A program made the position numbers and the translations under genes. Of a stretch of 64,000 bases of DNA, positions 8,785 through 18,851 are shown one piece after another; the stretch's first letter is position 1; the number at the start of each line of letters is the position of its first letter. The notes beneath the pieces were generated by a model. The model ran no database searches. It was not told the DNA's origin and saw only the letters and a program-made list of their open reading frames with translations. Origin of the DNA: Calothrix membranacea FACHB-236 (lineage in GTDB: Bacteria > Cyanobacteriota > Cyanobacteriia > Cyanobacteriales > Nostocaceae); contig NZ_JACJPX010000011.1 in assembly GCF_014696315.1 (NCBI RefSeq), positions 80,504-144,503 on the forward strand, given 5' to 3'.

Positions 8785-11700
8785 ATGAATAATACACCAA
8801 GGAATCAAGTGCAGAACATGTCATTTGCAGATACGGAAAAAGATAGTTATCAGGGTCAAAGGTGGTTAGTTGAGGAAAGAGATGCCTGTGGTGTGGGATT
8901 TATCGCCCATCGCCAAAATTCTGCAAGCCACGAAATTATTGCCAAAGCCTTAACAGCCTTAACTTGCTTGGAACATCGGGGTGGTTGTAGTGCTGATCAA
9001 GATTCCGGGGATGGTGCAGGTATATTGACCGCCATACCTTGGGAGTTGTTCCAGCAAGAGTATATCCAAAGGGGGATAGAATCTTCATCCACAGGGAATT
9101 TGGCTGTGGGGATGATCTTTTTACCCCAAGACCCCCAAGCAGCCGCCAAATCACGAGCGATGGTTGAGGAAATTGCGGCTGAGGAAAAATTCACGGTACT
9201 GGGTTGGCGCGTAGTTCCAGTACAACCTGATTCATTAGGTATACAAGCAAAAGAAAATCAACCTCAGATTGAGCAGATTTTTCTAGCTGCTGCTAACAAA
9301 AGTGGCGAAGAACTAGAAAGGGCACTTTATATTACCCGTCGTCGCATTTTTAAAGCCGCGAAAAGTATTTCCGATGACTTTTATGTTTGTTCGCTGTCGA
9401 GCCGGACAATTGTTTATAAAGGCATGGTGCGTTCCGCGGTGTTGGGAGAGTTTTATCTCGATTTAAAAAATCCCGCTTATAAAAGTGCCTTTGCTGTTTA
9501 TCACCGCCGATTTAGCACCAACACTATGCCCAAGTGGCCCTTAGCGCAACCAATGAGGTTGTTGGGACATAACGGTGAAATCAATACTTTGTTGGGTAAT
9601 ATCAACTGGATGATGGCGCGAGAAGCAAGTTTAGCTAATCCAGTTTGGGGCGATCGCATTGAAGAATTCAAGCCCTTAGTTCATATTGACAATAGCGACT
9701 CTGCCACCTTAGATAACGTCTTAGAACTATTGGTGCGTTCCGGCCGCAGTCCTTTAGAAGGCTTGATGATGCTGGTTCCAGAAGCTTACCAAAATCAGCC
9801 TTCATTACAGAATTATCCCGAGATTACCGATTTCTACGAGTACTACAGCGGCTTGCAAGAAGCGTGGGACGGCCCAGCACTTTTAGTATTTAGTGATGGG
9901 CAAAAAGTTGGTGCCACATTAGATCGTAACGGGCTCAGACCAGCTCGCTATGTCATCACCAAAGACGACTACATCGTCGTTGCTTCCGAAGCTGGTGTAG
10001 TAGACTTACCAGAAGCTAACATCGTGGAAAAAGGTAGACTTGGCCCAGGGCAAATGATTGCCGTGGATTTAACTACCCATGAAGTGCTAAAAAATTGGGA
10101 GATTAAGCAGCGGATTGCTAAGCAACACCCCTATGGGGAATGGTTGCAACAATATCGCCAAGACCTGAAATCGTTGGTAAATACTGATTCTCCAGTCGCC
10201 AATGGTAATGGCAATGGAGCAACCAACAGCAACGGTAACGGGTATTCTGCAACTAATAGCGGACACATACCCACAGAAAAAATTGACAGACAAACCTTGC
10301 TGCAACAACAAGTAGCCTTTGGTTACAACACAGAAGATGTGGAAATGGTGATTCAGCCAATGGCTATGCAAGGTTCAGAGCCAACTTTCTGTATGGGTGA
10401 TGATATTCCCCTAGCAGTGTTGTCTGAAAAACCCCACTTGCTGTATGACTATTTCAAACAGCGCTTTGCTCAAGTCACAAACCCAGCTATTGACCCACTC
10501 AGAGAAAAGCTAGTCATGTCTCTGAAAGTCGAGCTAGGCGAACGGGGTAACTTATTAGAAGTAAAGCCAGAATATGCTAAGAGAATCAAGCTTGATTCGC
10601 CAGTACTAACCGAAGCAGAATTAGAGGCAATTAAACTCTCTGGCTTCACAACTGCTCAATTGTCAACTTTATTTGAAATTGCCGCAGGGCCAGAAGGTTT
10701 AAAAAAAGCAGTAGAGGCTTTACAAGCCAAAGCGGCGGAATCGGTACGGGCGGGTGCAAAGATTTTGATATTGAGCGATCGCTCTCCCCTGGGAACTGAA
10801 TACAGCTATATTCCGCCTTTATTGGCCGTAGGTGCAGTACACCATCACCTGATCCGTGAAGGGTTGCGGATGAAAGCATCCCTAATTGTTGATACTGCTC
10901 AATGTTGGAGTACCCATCACTTTGGCTGTCTGATTGGCTATGGTGCTGGTGCAGTTTGTCCTTACATGGCTTTAGATACTGTCCGCGATTGGTGGGGCGA
11001 TCCGAAGACTCAGCAGTTTATGGCTCGGGGTCAAATTGCTAGCATTACCCTAGAACAAGCGATCGCTAACTATCGCAAAGCCATTGCATCTGGATTGCTG
11101 AAAATTCTCTCAAAAATGGGAATTTCGCTGCTTTCTAGCTATCAAGCAGCGCAAATCTTTGAAGCTATTGGAATTGGTGGAGATTTATTAGCACTGGGAT
11201 TCAAAGGTACAGCTTCCCGCATTGGTGGGTTGACTGTCAGCGATTTAGCCCAAGAAATTCTCTCCTTCCATCAAAAAGCTTTCCCCGAACTCACAATTAA
11301 GAAGTTAGAAAACTTGGGCTTTGTGCAGTACCGTCGTGGCGGCGAATACCACATGAACAGCCCCGAACTAGCCAAAGCATTGCATAAAGCTGTAGATGGC
11401 AAGCAATACGACCACTACGAAGTATACAAAGAACACCTGAAAAATCGACCAGTTACCGCCCTGCGCGACTTGTTAGATTTCCAAAGCGATCGCGCCTCCA
11501 TTCCTTTAGAAGAAGTCGAATCAATCAGCGAGATTGTCAAACGCTTCTGCACAGGTGGGATGTCTTTAGGTGCGTTGTCCAGAGAAGCACACGAAACTTT
11601 AGCGATCGCCATGAACCGGATTGGTGGTAAATCCAACTCTGGGGAAGGTGGCGAAGATCCAGTCCGCTATAAAGTTTTAGATGATGTTGATGAATCTGGT

Positions 11701-13485
11701 CACTCAGCTACTCTCCCCCATTTAAAAGGGTTGCGGAATGGTGACACAGCTTCCAGCGCCATTAAGCAAGTTGCATCGGGAAGATTTGGTGTCACACCAG
11801 GTTACTTAGCTAGCGCCAAACAAATTGAAATTAAAATTGCCCAAGGTGCCAAGCCTGGGGAAGGTGGACAATTACCAGGGCCAAAGGTCAGTCCTTACAT
11901 TGCGATGTTGCGGCGTTCTAAGCCTGGTGTCACATTAATTTCCCCACCACCACACCATGACATCTACTCCATTGAAGACCTTGCCCAACTAATTTTTGAC
12001 CTGCACCAAATTAACCCCAAAGCCCAGGTATCTGTGAAGTTAGTTGCAGAAATTGGCATTGGTACCATTGCGGCTGGGGTAGCGAAAGCTAACGCTGATA
12101 TCATCCAAATTTCTGGTCATGACGGCGGTACAGGTGCCTCACCTTTAAGTTCGATTAAACACGCAGGTTCACCGTGGGAACTCGGGTTAAGTGAAGTGCA
12201 TCGCGTCCTGATGCAAAATAGCCTGCGCGATCGCGTCATTCTGCGTGTAGATGGCGGTCTCAAGAGTGGCTGGGATGTGCTAATCGGTGCATTGATGGGT
12301 GGCGAAGAATTCGGTTTTGGTTCCATTGCCATGATTGCTGAAGGCTGTATTATGGCGCGGATTTGCCATACCAATAACTGCCCTGTCGGTGTTGCTTCCC
12401 AGAAAGAAGAACTCCGTAAGCGGTTTACAGGTATGCCCGAACACGTGGTTAACTTCTTCTACTTTATCGCGGAAGAAGTGCGGAGTCTGTTGGCGAAACT
12501 AGGTTACCGTTCGCTATCGGAAGTAATTGGACGTGCAGATTTGCTCAAACAGCGTGAGGATATCAAACTCGCCAAAACCCAATCACTCAACCTCAACTGC
12601 TTACTGCAGCTACCAGATACCAAAAATGACCGTAGCTGGTTAGTGCATGAAGAAGTTCACAGTAATGGCCCGGTTGTCGATGATGAATTACTGGCCGATC
12701 CAGATATTAAAGCGGCAATTCGCCACCAGTCTACGATCGCTAAAACCGTGAAAATCGTCAACACCGATAGAACAGTCGGTGCAAGATTAGCAGGTGCGAT
12801 CGCTTCTGAATATGGCGATAGTGGCTTCGCAGGACAAATTCATCTCAACTTTCAAGGTAGTGTAGGGCAAAGTTTTGGAGCCTTCAACCTCCCCGGGATG
12901 ATTCTCCGCCTGGAAGGAGAAGCTAACGACTATGTCGGTAAAGGAATGCATGGTGGTGAAATCATCATCAAACCCCCCGCTAATGCTACCTACAACCCTG
13001 CACAAAATGTGATTGTCGGCAATACCTGCCTCTACGGTGCTACCGGAGGGGTGCTATTTGCCAACGGTTTAGCCGGAGAACGCTTTGCTGTACGTAACTC
13101 CAAAGGTTTAGCAGTCATTGAAGGCGCAGGCGATCATTGCTGTGAATATATGACTGGTGGTGTGATTGTCGTTCTGGGTAAAGTTGGACGCAACGTTGCT
13201 GCGGGGATGACTGGCGGATTGGCTTACTTCTTGGATGAAGATGGTTCCTTCCCTGAATTAGTCAATAAAGATATAGTCAAAATTCAGCGAGTAATCACAG
13301 AAGCCGGGGAGAAGCAACTGCAAGAATTAATTCAAACCCATTGCGATCGCACTGGTTCACCAAAAGCGCAGTTGATTCTGCAAAACTGGCAAGAATTCTT
13401 ACCTAAATTCTGGCAATTAGTTCCACCTTCTGAGGCTGATAGTGCAGAAGCAAATCCCCAAATCAAAGAGTTGAGTACAGTTTAG
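8785..13485 (+). CDS. gltS: Glutamate synthase large subunit, probably ferredoxin-dependent
   Basis: GOGAT converts glutamine plus 2-oxoglutarate into two glutamates, closing the GS/GOGAT cycle. The 1566-residue protein has an N-terminal class II amidotransferase domain whose catalytic cysteine is C35 in [14 protein letters not shown], exposed after removal of the propeptide. The central domain follows, then the FMN-binding synthase domain, with the 3Fe-4S cysteines C1188, C1194 and C1199 (C-x5-C-x4-C, in [13 protein letters not shown]), and the C-terminal GXGXG beta-helix ([23 protein letters not shown]). An ATG twelve codons in, MSFADTEKD, is an alternative start. No gltD-like small subunit is adjacent, which favours the ferredoxin type of cyanobacteria and plastids; residue-level proof needs alignment. 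An Asn/Gly linker at residues 473-493 is unusual. Confidence 0.93.
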   Translation: MNNTPRNQVQNMSFADTEKDSYQGQRWLVEERDACGVGFIAHRQNSASHEIIAKALTALTCLEHRGGCSADQDSGDGAGILTAIPWELFQQEYIQRGIESSSTGNLAVGMIFLPQDPQAAAKSRAMVEEIAAEEKFTVLGWRVVPVQPDSLGIQAKENQPQIEQIFLAAANKSGEELERALYITRRRIFKAAKSISDDFYVCSLSSRTIVYKGMVRSAVLGEFYLDLKNPAYKSAFAVYHRRFSTNTMPKWPLAQPMRLLGHNGEINTLLGNINWMMAREASLANPVWGDRIEEFKPLVHIDNSDSATLDNVLELLVRSGRSPLEGLMMLVPEAYQNQPSLQNYPEITDFYEYYSGLQEAWDGPALLVFSDGQKVGATLDRNGLRPARYVITKDDYIVVASEAGVVDLPEANIVEKGRLGPGQMIAVDLTTHEVLKNWEIKQRIAKQHPYGEWLQQYRQDLKSLVNTDSPVANGNGNGATNSNGNGYSATNSGHIPTEKIDRQTLLQQQVAFGYNTEDVEMVIQPMAMQGSEPTFCMGDDIPLAVLSEKPHLLYDYFKQRFAQVTNPAIDPLREKLVMSLKVELGERGNLLEVKPEYAKRIKLDSPVLTEAELEAIKLSGFTTAQLSTLFEIAAGPEGLKKAVEALQAKAAESVRAGAKILILSDRSPLGTEYSYIPPLLAVGAVHHHLIREGLRMKASLIVDTAQCWSTHHFGCLIGYGAGAVCPYMALDTVRDWWGDPKTQQFMARGQIASITLEQAIANYRKAIASGLLKILSKMGISLLSSYQAAQIFEAIGIGGDLLALGFKGTASRIGGLTVSDLAQEILSFHQKAFPELTIKKLENLGFVQYRRGGEYHMNSPELAKALHKAVDGKQYDHYEVYKEHLKNRPVTALRDLLDFQSDRASIPLEEVESISEIVKRFCTGGMSLGALSREAHETLAIAMNRIGGKSNSGEGGEDPVRYKVLDDVDESGHSATLPHLKGLRNGDTASSAIKQVASGRFGVTPGYLASAKQIEIKIAQGAKPGEGGQLPGPKVSPYIAMLRRSKPGVTLISPPPHHDIYSIEDLAQLIFDLHQINPKAQVSVKLVAEIGIGTIAAGVAKANADIIQISGHDGGTGASPLSSIKHAGSPWELGLSEVHRVLMQNSLRDRVILRVDGGLKSGWDVLIGALMGGEEFGFGSIAMIAEGCIMARICHTNNCPVGVASQKEELRKRFTGMPEHVVNFFYFIAEEVRSLLAKLGYRSLSEVIGRADLLKQREDIKLAKTQSLNLNCLLQLPDTKNDRSWLVHEEVHSNGPVVDDELLADPDIKAAIRHQSTIAKTVKIVNTDRTVGARLAGAIASEYGDSGFAGQIHLNFQGSVGQSFGAFNLPGMILRLEGEANDYVGKGMHGGEIIIKPPANATYNPAQNVIVGNTCLYGATGGVLFANGLAGERFAVRNSKGLAVIEGAGDHCCEYMTGGVIVVLGKVGRNVAAGMTGGLAYFLDEDGSFPELVNKDIVKIQRVITEAGEKQLQELIQTHCDRTGSPKAQLILQNWQEFLPKFWQLVPPSEADSAEANPQIKELSTV

Positions 13486-13545
13486 TAATTGAGTTAAATT
13501 GTTAGGGATTTCCTAACAATTTTAAAATCTAATTATTTTTTGTGG

Positions 13546-13572
13546 GGTGGGCATATTGCCCGCCTTTTTTTT
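13546..13572 (+). terminator. Intrinsic terminator of glutamate synthase
   Basis: GGTGGGCA, a three-base loop and TGCCCGCC form an eight-base stem with one G-T pair, followed by eight T. It lies 60 bases after the stop codon. A weaker hairpin, GTTAGG/CCTAAC, sits just before it at 13501-13517. Confidence 0.88.
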
Positions 13573-13581
13573 ACCGAATTT

Positions 13582-13794
13582 ATACCAAGTTGAAGAATGA
13601 TTGCTACAAATGTAGGTTGGGTTGAGGAACGTAGACGCGCAGCGGCTTCCCGCAGGGTAACCCAACATCCCAATGCCTTATATATGTTGGGGTTCACTTC
13701 GTTCAAACGGCCAGTTGCTACAACGGGGGGAACTCCCGCAACTCACTGGCTCCCCAACCTACGCATCTGTCGCATTCTTTTTTTAAATTGGTAT
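13582..13794. mobile_element. Small inverted-repeat element (MITE-like), ATACCAA/TTGGTAT ends
   Basis: The element starts with ATACCAAGTTGAAGAATG (13582) and ends with CTGTCGCATTC ... AAATTGGTAT (13767-13794). The ends are imperfect inverted repeats about 213 bases apart. The interior contains no credible gene; the 66-codon frame through it is accidental. The same end sequences recur at 37370-37516 and 49389-49597, so this is a family dispersed in the genome. No transposase is encoded, so it would need one in trans. Confidence 0.65.
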
Positions 13795-13825
13795 TAGATG
13801 ATTATGCTTAATTTTGAATTTATAT

Positions 13826-13881
13826 AAAACCCCACCTACGCTTTGGAAAGGCTAATGCCAATAACTAAAGGTAAGGTGGGG
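13826..13881 (-). terminator. Hairpin after the polysaccharide deacetylase gene
   Basis: CCCCACCT at 13830-13837 pairs with AGGTGGGG at 13874-13881 across a 36-base loop. Read on the minus strand it ends in GGGGTTTTAT, about 50 bases past the deacetylase stop. The long loop makes it a less certain terminator than the one after glutamate synthase. Confidence 0.5.
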
Positions 13882-13929
13882 AAATTAATTTATAAGTTAA
13901 CTTAAATAGTAAATTATTAGTAATAAATT

Positions 13930-14838
13930 TTACTTTTTATTAGCAATTAACTTTTGGTCTTTATCTTGCATTTCTAAAAGTTCTGGAACAGTTACAAAAC
14001 TGTAACCTTCTTTCTTAAATCTGGCAATAATACTGGGTAAAGCTTGCACTGTTTGGGAACGATTACCACCGCCATCATGCATTAACACGATTCCACCTGG
14101 TTTTGCTGCCTGGAAAACATTATTGATTAACCGTGGCACACTAGGACGGGAGTAGTCCATAGAGTCTGAAGACCACATGATAACTGCATACTTACTATTT
14201 TTTGCATAATTAGCTACGCCATTATGCATCATGCCTCCTGGTGGACGAAACAGATTTGTTTTCACACCTGTAGTTTTAAAAATAATATCTGTTGTGTGGT
14301 CAACTTCATAAGCAGCTGTTTGTGGATTCATAAAATGATACCAGTGATGCCAAGTATGGTTGGCAATAGTATGACCTTCAGCTGCCACTTGCTTTAAAAT
14401 ATCGGGGAAATTCTTGACGTTCTGTCCAACGACAAAAAATGTCGCTTTGATATCATTTTTTTTGAGAATATCTAGTACTTGTGCAGTACTCTCAGGCCAA
14501 GGGCCATCATCAAAAGTCAGGGCAATGACTTTCTGTCCTTGGGTGAGTTTTGCAGCTTTGATGGTTGCCCCTAAAGCACTTGCTGGTAAAGGATAAGCCA
14601 TCCCCTTAGCTTGTGCTTGTTGTTGCCAACTAGTCAGCATCATGGCTTTTAAATTCTCTATCCGCTGTTGAGTTCCGGCTTTAGCAGATACAGTGTTTTC
14701 ATTTATACTAGGCTGTCCTTGAGCATCAGAGGCATTTGGTTTGACAAGCATCATCAAGCCCAGACTGAAAGTCCCAACCAAGGCAACTAATGCAATCAAT
14801 ATTCCTTGTGGCCAAAAAAACGACTTACTGTTTTCCAC
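13930..14838 (-). CDS. Membrane-anchored polysaccharide deacetylase (NodB domain)
   Basis: Carbohydrate esterase family 4 enzymes remove N-acetyl groups from peptidoglycan, chitin-like or other surface polysaccharides. The 302-residue protein has one N-terminal membrane segment (about residues 11-33) and a NodB domain from about residue 103. The catalytic motifs are complete: TFDDGP with D110/D111, metal His in NHTWHH (H161, H165), RPPGG at 198-202, and LMHDGG with H254. The catalytic domain should face the periplasm. The next genes beyond the AT-rich gap are membrane glycosyltransferases, which is compatible with a shared role in envelope glycan work but does not prove it. Confidence 0.9.
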   Translation of the reverse strand: MENSKSFFWPQGILIALVALVGTFSLGLMMLVKPNASDAQGQPSINENTVSAKAGTQQRIENLKAMMLTSWQQQAQAKGMAYPLPASALGATIKAAKLTQGQKVIALTFDDGPWPESTAQVLDILKKNDIKATFFVVGQNVKNFPDILKQVAAEGHTIANHTWHHWYHFMNPQTAAYEVDHTTDIIFKTTGVKTNLFRPPGGMMHNGVANYAKNSKYAVIMWSSDSMDYSRPSVPRLINNVFQAAKPGGIVLMHDGGGNRSQTVQALPSIIARFKKEGYSFVTVPELLEMQDKDQKLIANKK

Positions 14839-16409
14839 TTAAAATAGCTCCTTCAAGGGACTAACCATCAGTTAAGTACCTGACGGTAAGTTATAACACA
14901 TTTTCTCTAGATACTTAGATACAAAGATAAATATTGATAATCCCGAAATTTGAATCAAGATTAACAGATAATTTAGCAGTCGGTCATTATAGATATAACA
15001 AGTTTCACTGAAACCTAGATTATCTGGCTTCATGATAAATACTAACCTGACAATTTTTGGTAATGTGGAATGCCCAAGACCAAAACTGCAAAGGTCAGAA
15101 TTTGTACTTGTAAATATCAATAATTAAATCTACGAAACAGTACAATCATAATAAGGGAATGTACTTTTCAAGATGTATGCTAGTAGGATTACTGAACTAA
15201 ATCAGCTACCTTATCTAATCAGTTGATTAAGTTGCAAACTCTTTACCTATTAGTAATAAGCTTTGTTTTGCTTTTATGCAAGAGGTTGAGACTCAAATTG
15301 GCGTATACACTAGGCTATATATAAGCTCCCAGCATTTAACGGATTATTCAATTTCATAGTTTATCAGGTATATTGTACTACTGAGAGTGATTTTTTTCTT
15401 TTTAAGAAAAAGTTAAATTATCAACTCTCTGGCTGTTACTGTTTGATGCCATAAACTAAATAGACTACATTCAATTAAATATAGTTTCTCATTGCTTAAA
15501 TAAACTTAGTCGTTAAGTTAGATACTCTTTAAGCATGACAGTAAAGAAAATATTATTAGTATCTAAACTATAGTTTTTGAGACTGATACTTTATTAATTA
15601 AGTGTTTAAGAATTATTACTAATGCCAAACAGCTAAAATAATCAAATTTGTCTGTATTTTATGAATTCATGGATTTAATAATTAGAGTATATATTACTAT
15701 AATCAAAAACTATATATTCCTGTATATTTACGGAGAAAGTCGTAGGAGTTGGCTGTAATCATATCATAACTTCTGATTAATTCAAATATAAATTCCGCTG
15801 TGAGAACTGTCATCAGCAGTTTTCAAGTATTTTTCTAAAATAAAAAGTTTCAAATTATACAGGGTAATTATATTTATGCCGCTTGCATAGATATAATTTG
15901 CTTTGATTTAACAGATTTTGAATTGGCACTTAACTTAAAGGCTGAGACTAGGCATAAATAATGACAGAAAGTATAGCACTTGTGTAAACAGTATTAAACC
16001 CAAGTTTTCAATCTGGTCTCGGAACAATCCAATTTATGTAAAAACTAAAACTCAGTGTTAATTACCTTGATTGCAACTGCTGAGATACTAGCTTGAAAAT
16101 GGGCATGGGGCATGGGAAAGACAGATTTTCATCCTTGGTTGTGCCAAAACCTGGCGTGAATGGCTGACTTGTAAATAGTGTTGACGGTTGATGGATAACT
16201 GTTGACTGGAAGAAGAGATTTTCATGGGTGCTGGTGTACGCAGTTCATGACAACTGTTGGTAAGTAGGAACAATTAAAATGAGATGCGATCGCCACTTAT
16301 GTGTCAGTTCAGTACTAAAATACTCTCCAGAGGAAAAAAGTCAGGGGTGAATGCTCAACAACAATTTTGATGAGTTTGTAGTCAGTCTTGGGTAAATTTT
16401 TTTATCAAT
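14839..16409. other. 1.57-kb AT-rich region without recognisable genes
   Basis: This is the longest gene-free stretch of the window. Base composition is strikingly AT-rich, all frames are broken by frequent stops, and the short frames present (82 codons at 14872-15120 and 61 codons at 16088-16273, both minus strand) show no family features. I saw no tRNA, no clear inverted repeat and no transposase remnant. It may hold regulatory sequence or decayed DNA at the edge of the glycosyltransferase cluster. Confidence 0.55.
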
Positions 16410-18848
16410 ATGGCTTCTTCTAATTCTTCTCTAATTAATAAAGATTATTTCATATTATTAATAATTTGGTCGTTTGCGTTCATTATAGATAGAACGTGGT
16501 TTTTTTTAGATGAATCTATTCCCTCTTATGATCAAAGTGCCCATTTAACAACGGCATTACATCATTATAGAATTTTTCATAATTTTAATATTTTCTCAGG
16601 TGATTGGTGGTTATCTTTGTGGCAACTTACTCCTAGTTACCGCGCACCTTTCGTTTATATCTGTACTGTGCCTTTCCTATTATTATTTGGTACAGGATAC
16701 GATCAAGCTGGTTTAGTTAATTTATTGTTTACCGCAATAATTATCGTATCGGTATATCATTTAGGCAATTATTTATTTGATAGTCGCAAGATTGCCTTAA
16801 CCGCCAGTATATTTTGTCTGATATTTCCTATTTTAGGAATTATGCGGACAGATTATTTATTAGATTACGGTTTAACGGCACTTGTTATCCTAACTTTTGC
16901 AATTTTAACTATTTGGAAAAATAGCTATACAGGTTTTTATCCATTGATATTAACCCTAGGCTTAGGATTAGGTCTAGGATTGATCATGCTAGCTAAACCC
17001 ACAGGATTTATTTTTATTTTAATACCTAGCATTTGGACAGTTATTAGCTTTATTAAAAGCCGCAAATATATTAAACTTCTGCAAACGGGTTTAGCTTTAA
17101 TTGTCACTTGGTTAATTTGTGGTTTTTGGTATGGCTTAAATTGGTTAACAATTATTACCTCTGCATTAAATGCTAACAATGTTGGTAAAGCAGAAGGCGA
17201 TCCGCCACCCACAACTATTGCTGGATGGTTAGTTTATCCGAATATGATACCTGATAGCGTTGGATTACCAATATTATTTGTAGGCATTGGTATTCTCATA
17301 GTTTATCTAATTAAAAACAAATTTAATCAGGAAGCAATTACAGCTATATGCAATAAACCAGGTTTAAATTGGTTATTAATTTTCTTATTCAGTAGTTATA
17401 TACTTTGTTCGCTGGGCACAAATAAAGATATTAGATTTATTTTGCCTTGTTTTCCTGTAATTAGTTTAATTTTAGCTTACTTATTTAATTTAATTGAAAA
17501 TATATGGTTTGATAGAATCAGATTCATAGCTATTGGACTAAGCGGGATAGTTTTACTCAACAATTTATTTCCCTTACCTCTAATTCAAGCATGGGGAGGA
17601 AGGCATTTACCTAATAATGAGGGTAAAAAATATCCCCTAACTCAATTAATCGATACAATTAACCAAACCAATCCCTACTTAAGATCAACTTTAGGAATAA
17701 TCCCTGTTTCTACTCCTCAAGTTAATGAATTTACCTTAGATTATTTCGGCACATTAGCTGATTTTCGCGTTTATGGACGAAAATTAACTACTAAATTATC
17801 TCAAGTAGAGCAAGATTTACAATATTTTTCGTGGTATGTTACCAGAGATAATGAACCAGATGAACCTGGTGAAAGGGGCGAAACTAAACGCAAATTAAAA
17901 TCTTTCGTGGAATCTTCTCCTGATTTAAAATTAAAGTCGGAGTGGGTATTACCTAATGGTGATAAATTACGACTATATCACCGCATAAATCCATCTCTAG
18001 TCATTAACAAATTAAATAATAGTGATTTTCCCGTTACTTTAAAACAGATAATAACAGAAAATCAGTTAATTGTAGGTCGAAATAATCCTATTAGTTATCA
18101 AATAACAGGTTCATGGGATGATTTGCAAAATGGCTTGTTACTTTTAAAATGGCAAAATGGGCAATCGGTTTGGTATCACGATCATGCAATTGCTTTAGGC
18201 AATTTATATTGTGGTCTTAAATGCCATCCCAAAGGTAGTTTTCAAGTAACTGAGAATCTAGCTACATTTATCCCTAAATCAATACCAATAGGTAAATATC
18301 AACTATCAGCCCTGTATTTAGATAGAAGAAATGGCAAAGTTACCCATTTAAATATTCCTAATATTAATGTAGATGTGACGGATAGAGTAAATCTAGGAAA
18401 ATCACCAGCATTAGATTTAATATCTAGATTGTCACAATTAGCCGCAGAGTTTCAACAAGGAAAGCTAGAGAATATCTTTGTGCAAATCGATAATTTTAAT
18501 CAATATGATCCTACCCAAGACTATTTAAAACAAACTGAAGTAGCGGCTAAATATTATTTACAAAATGAACCAAATAACTTGAATTGGCGTTATACTCTAG
18601 CTCTATCGCAACTTTTACAGCGCCAAGTTACAGAATTAATTCAAAATTTAACAGAGATAACTAAATATGATGCCAAAAATCCCTATGCATGGATTTATTT
18701 AGCGTTTGTTTATTTATATAATTTTCAACCTAGACAAGCAGAACCAAAATTAGCGATCGCAGAAAAACTCAAACCAGATGTACCCGAATTAAAAACTCTA
18801 AAAACAGTCACAAATATCATGAAATTTTTGCCGTTAATTCACTTTTAA
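16410..18848 (+). CDS. Large GT-C membrane glycosyltransferase-like protein (GT39/PMT type)
   Basis: This 812-residue protein has a first membrane helix followed by an acidic extracytoplasmic loop, FFLDESIPSYDQSAHL, the typical catalytic-loop position of GT-C enzymes that use polyprenyl-phosphate sugars. At least ten hydrophobic segments follow to about residue 400. The C-terminal half (about 430-812) is soluble, probably periplasmic, and its last 130 residues look like helical TPR-type repeats (NPYAWIYLAFVYLYNF). Codon use is much more AT-rich than in most neighbours, suggesting acquisition or relaxed selection. It ends three bases before the next gene, so the two are co-transcribed. The donor sugar and acceptor are unknown. 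Confidence 0.7.
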   Translation: MASSNSSLINKDYFILLIIWSFAFIIDRTWFFLDESIPSYDQSAHLTTALHHYRIFHNFNIFSGDWWLSLWQLTPSYRAPFVYICTVPFLLLFGTGYDQAGLVNLLFTAIIIVSVYHLGNYLFDSRKIALTASIFCLIFPILGIMRTDYLLDYGLTALVILTFAILTIWKNSYTGFYPLILTLGLGLGLGLIMLAKPTGFIFILIPSIWTVISFIKSRKYIKLLQTGLALIVTWLICGFWYGLNWLTIITSALNANNVGKAEGDPPPTTIAGWLVYPNMIPDSVGLPILFVGIGILIVYLIKNKFNQEAITAICNKPGLNWLLIFLFSSYILCSLGTNKDIRFILPCFPVISLILAYLFNLIENIWFDRIRFIAIGLSGIVLLNNLFPLPLIQAWGGRHLPNNEGKKYPLTQLIDTINQTNPYLRSTLGIIPVSTPQVNEFTLDYFGTLADFRVYGRKLTTKLSQVEQDLQYFSWYVTRDNEPDEPGERGETKRKLKSFVESSPDLKLKSEWVLPNGDKLRLYHRINPSLVINKLNNSDFPVTLKQIITENQLIVGRNNPISYQITGSWDDLQNGLLLLKWQNGQSVWYHDHAIALGNLYCGLKCHPKGSFQVTENLATFIPKSIPIGKYQLSALYLDRRNGKVTHLNIPNINVDVTDRVNLGKSPALDLISRLSQLAAEFQQGKLENIFVQIDNFNQYDPTQDYLKQTEVAAKYYLQNEPNNLNWRYTLALSQLLQRQVTELIQNLTEITKYDAKNPYAWIYLAFVYLYNFQPRQAEPKLAIAEKLKPDVPELKTLKTVTNIMKFLPLIHF

Positions 18849-18851
18849 AAT

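Noticed and set aside
13597..13797. 66-codon plus-strand frame after glutamate synthase
   Set aside because: Coextensive with the small inverted-repeat element.
14872..15120. 82-codon minus-strand frame upstream of the deacetylase gene
   Set aside because: Hydrophobic by AT-rich composition only; no family resemblance and no ribosome site.
16088..16273. 61-codon minus-strand frame before the glycosyltransferase cluster
   Set aside because: Lies in repeat-like sequence (GTTGA words) with no supporting features.
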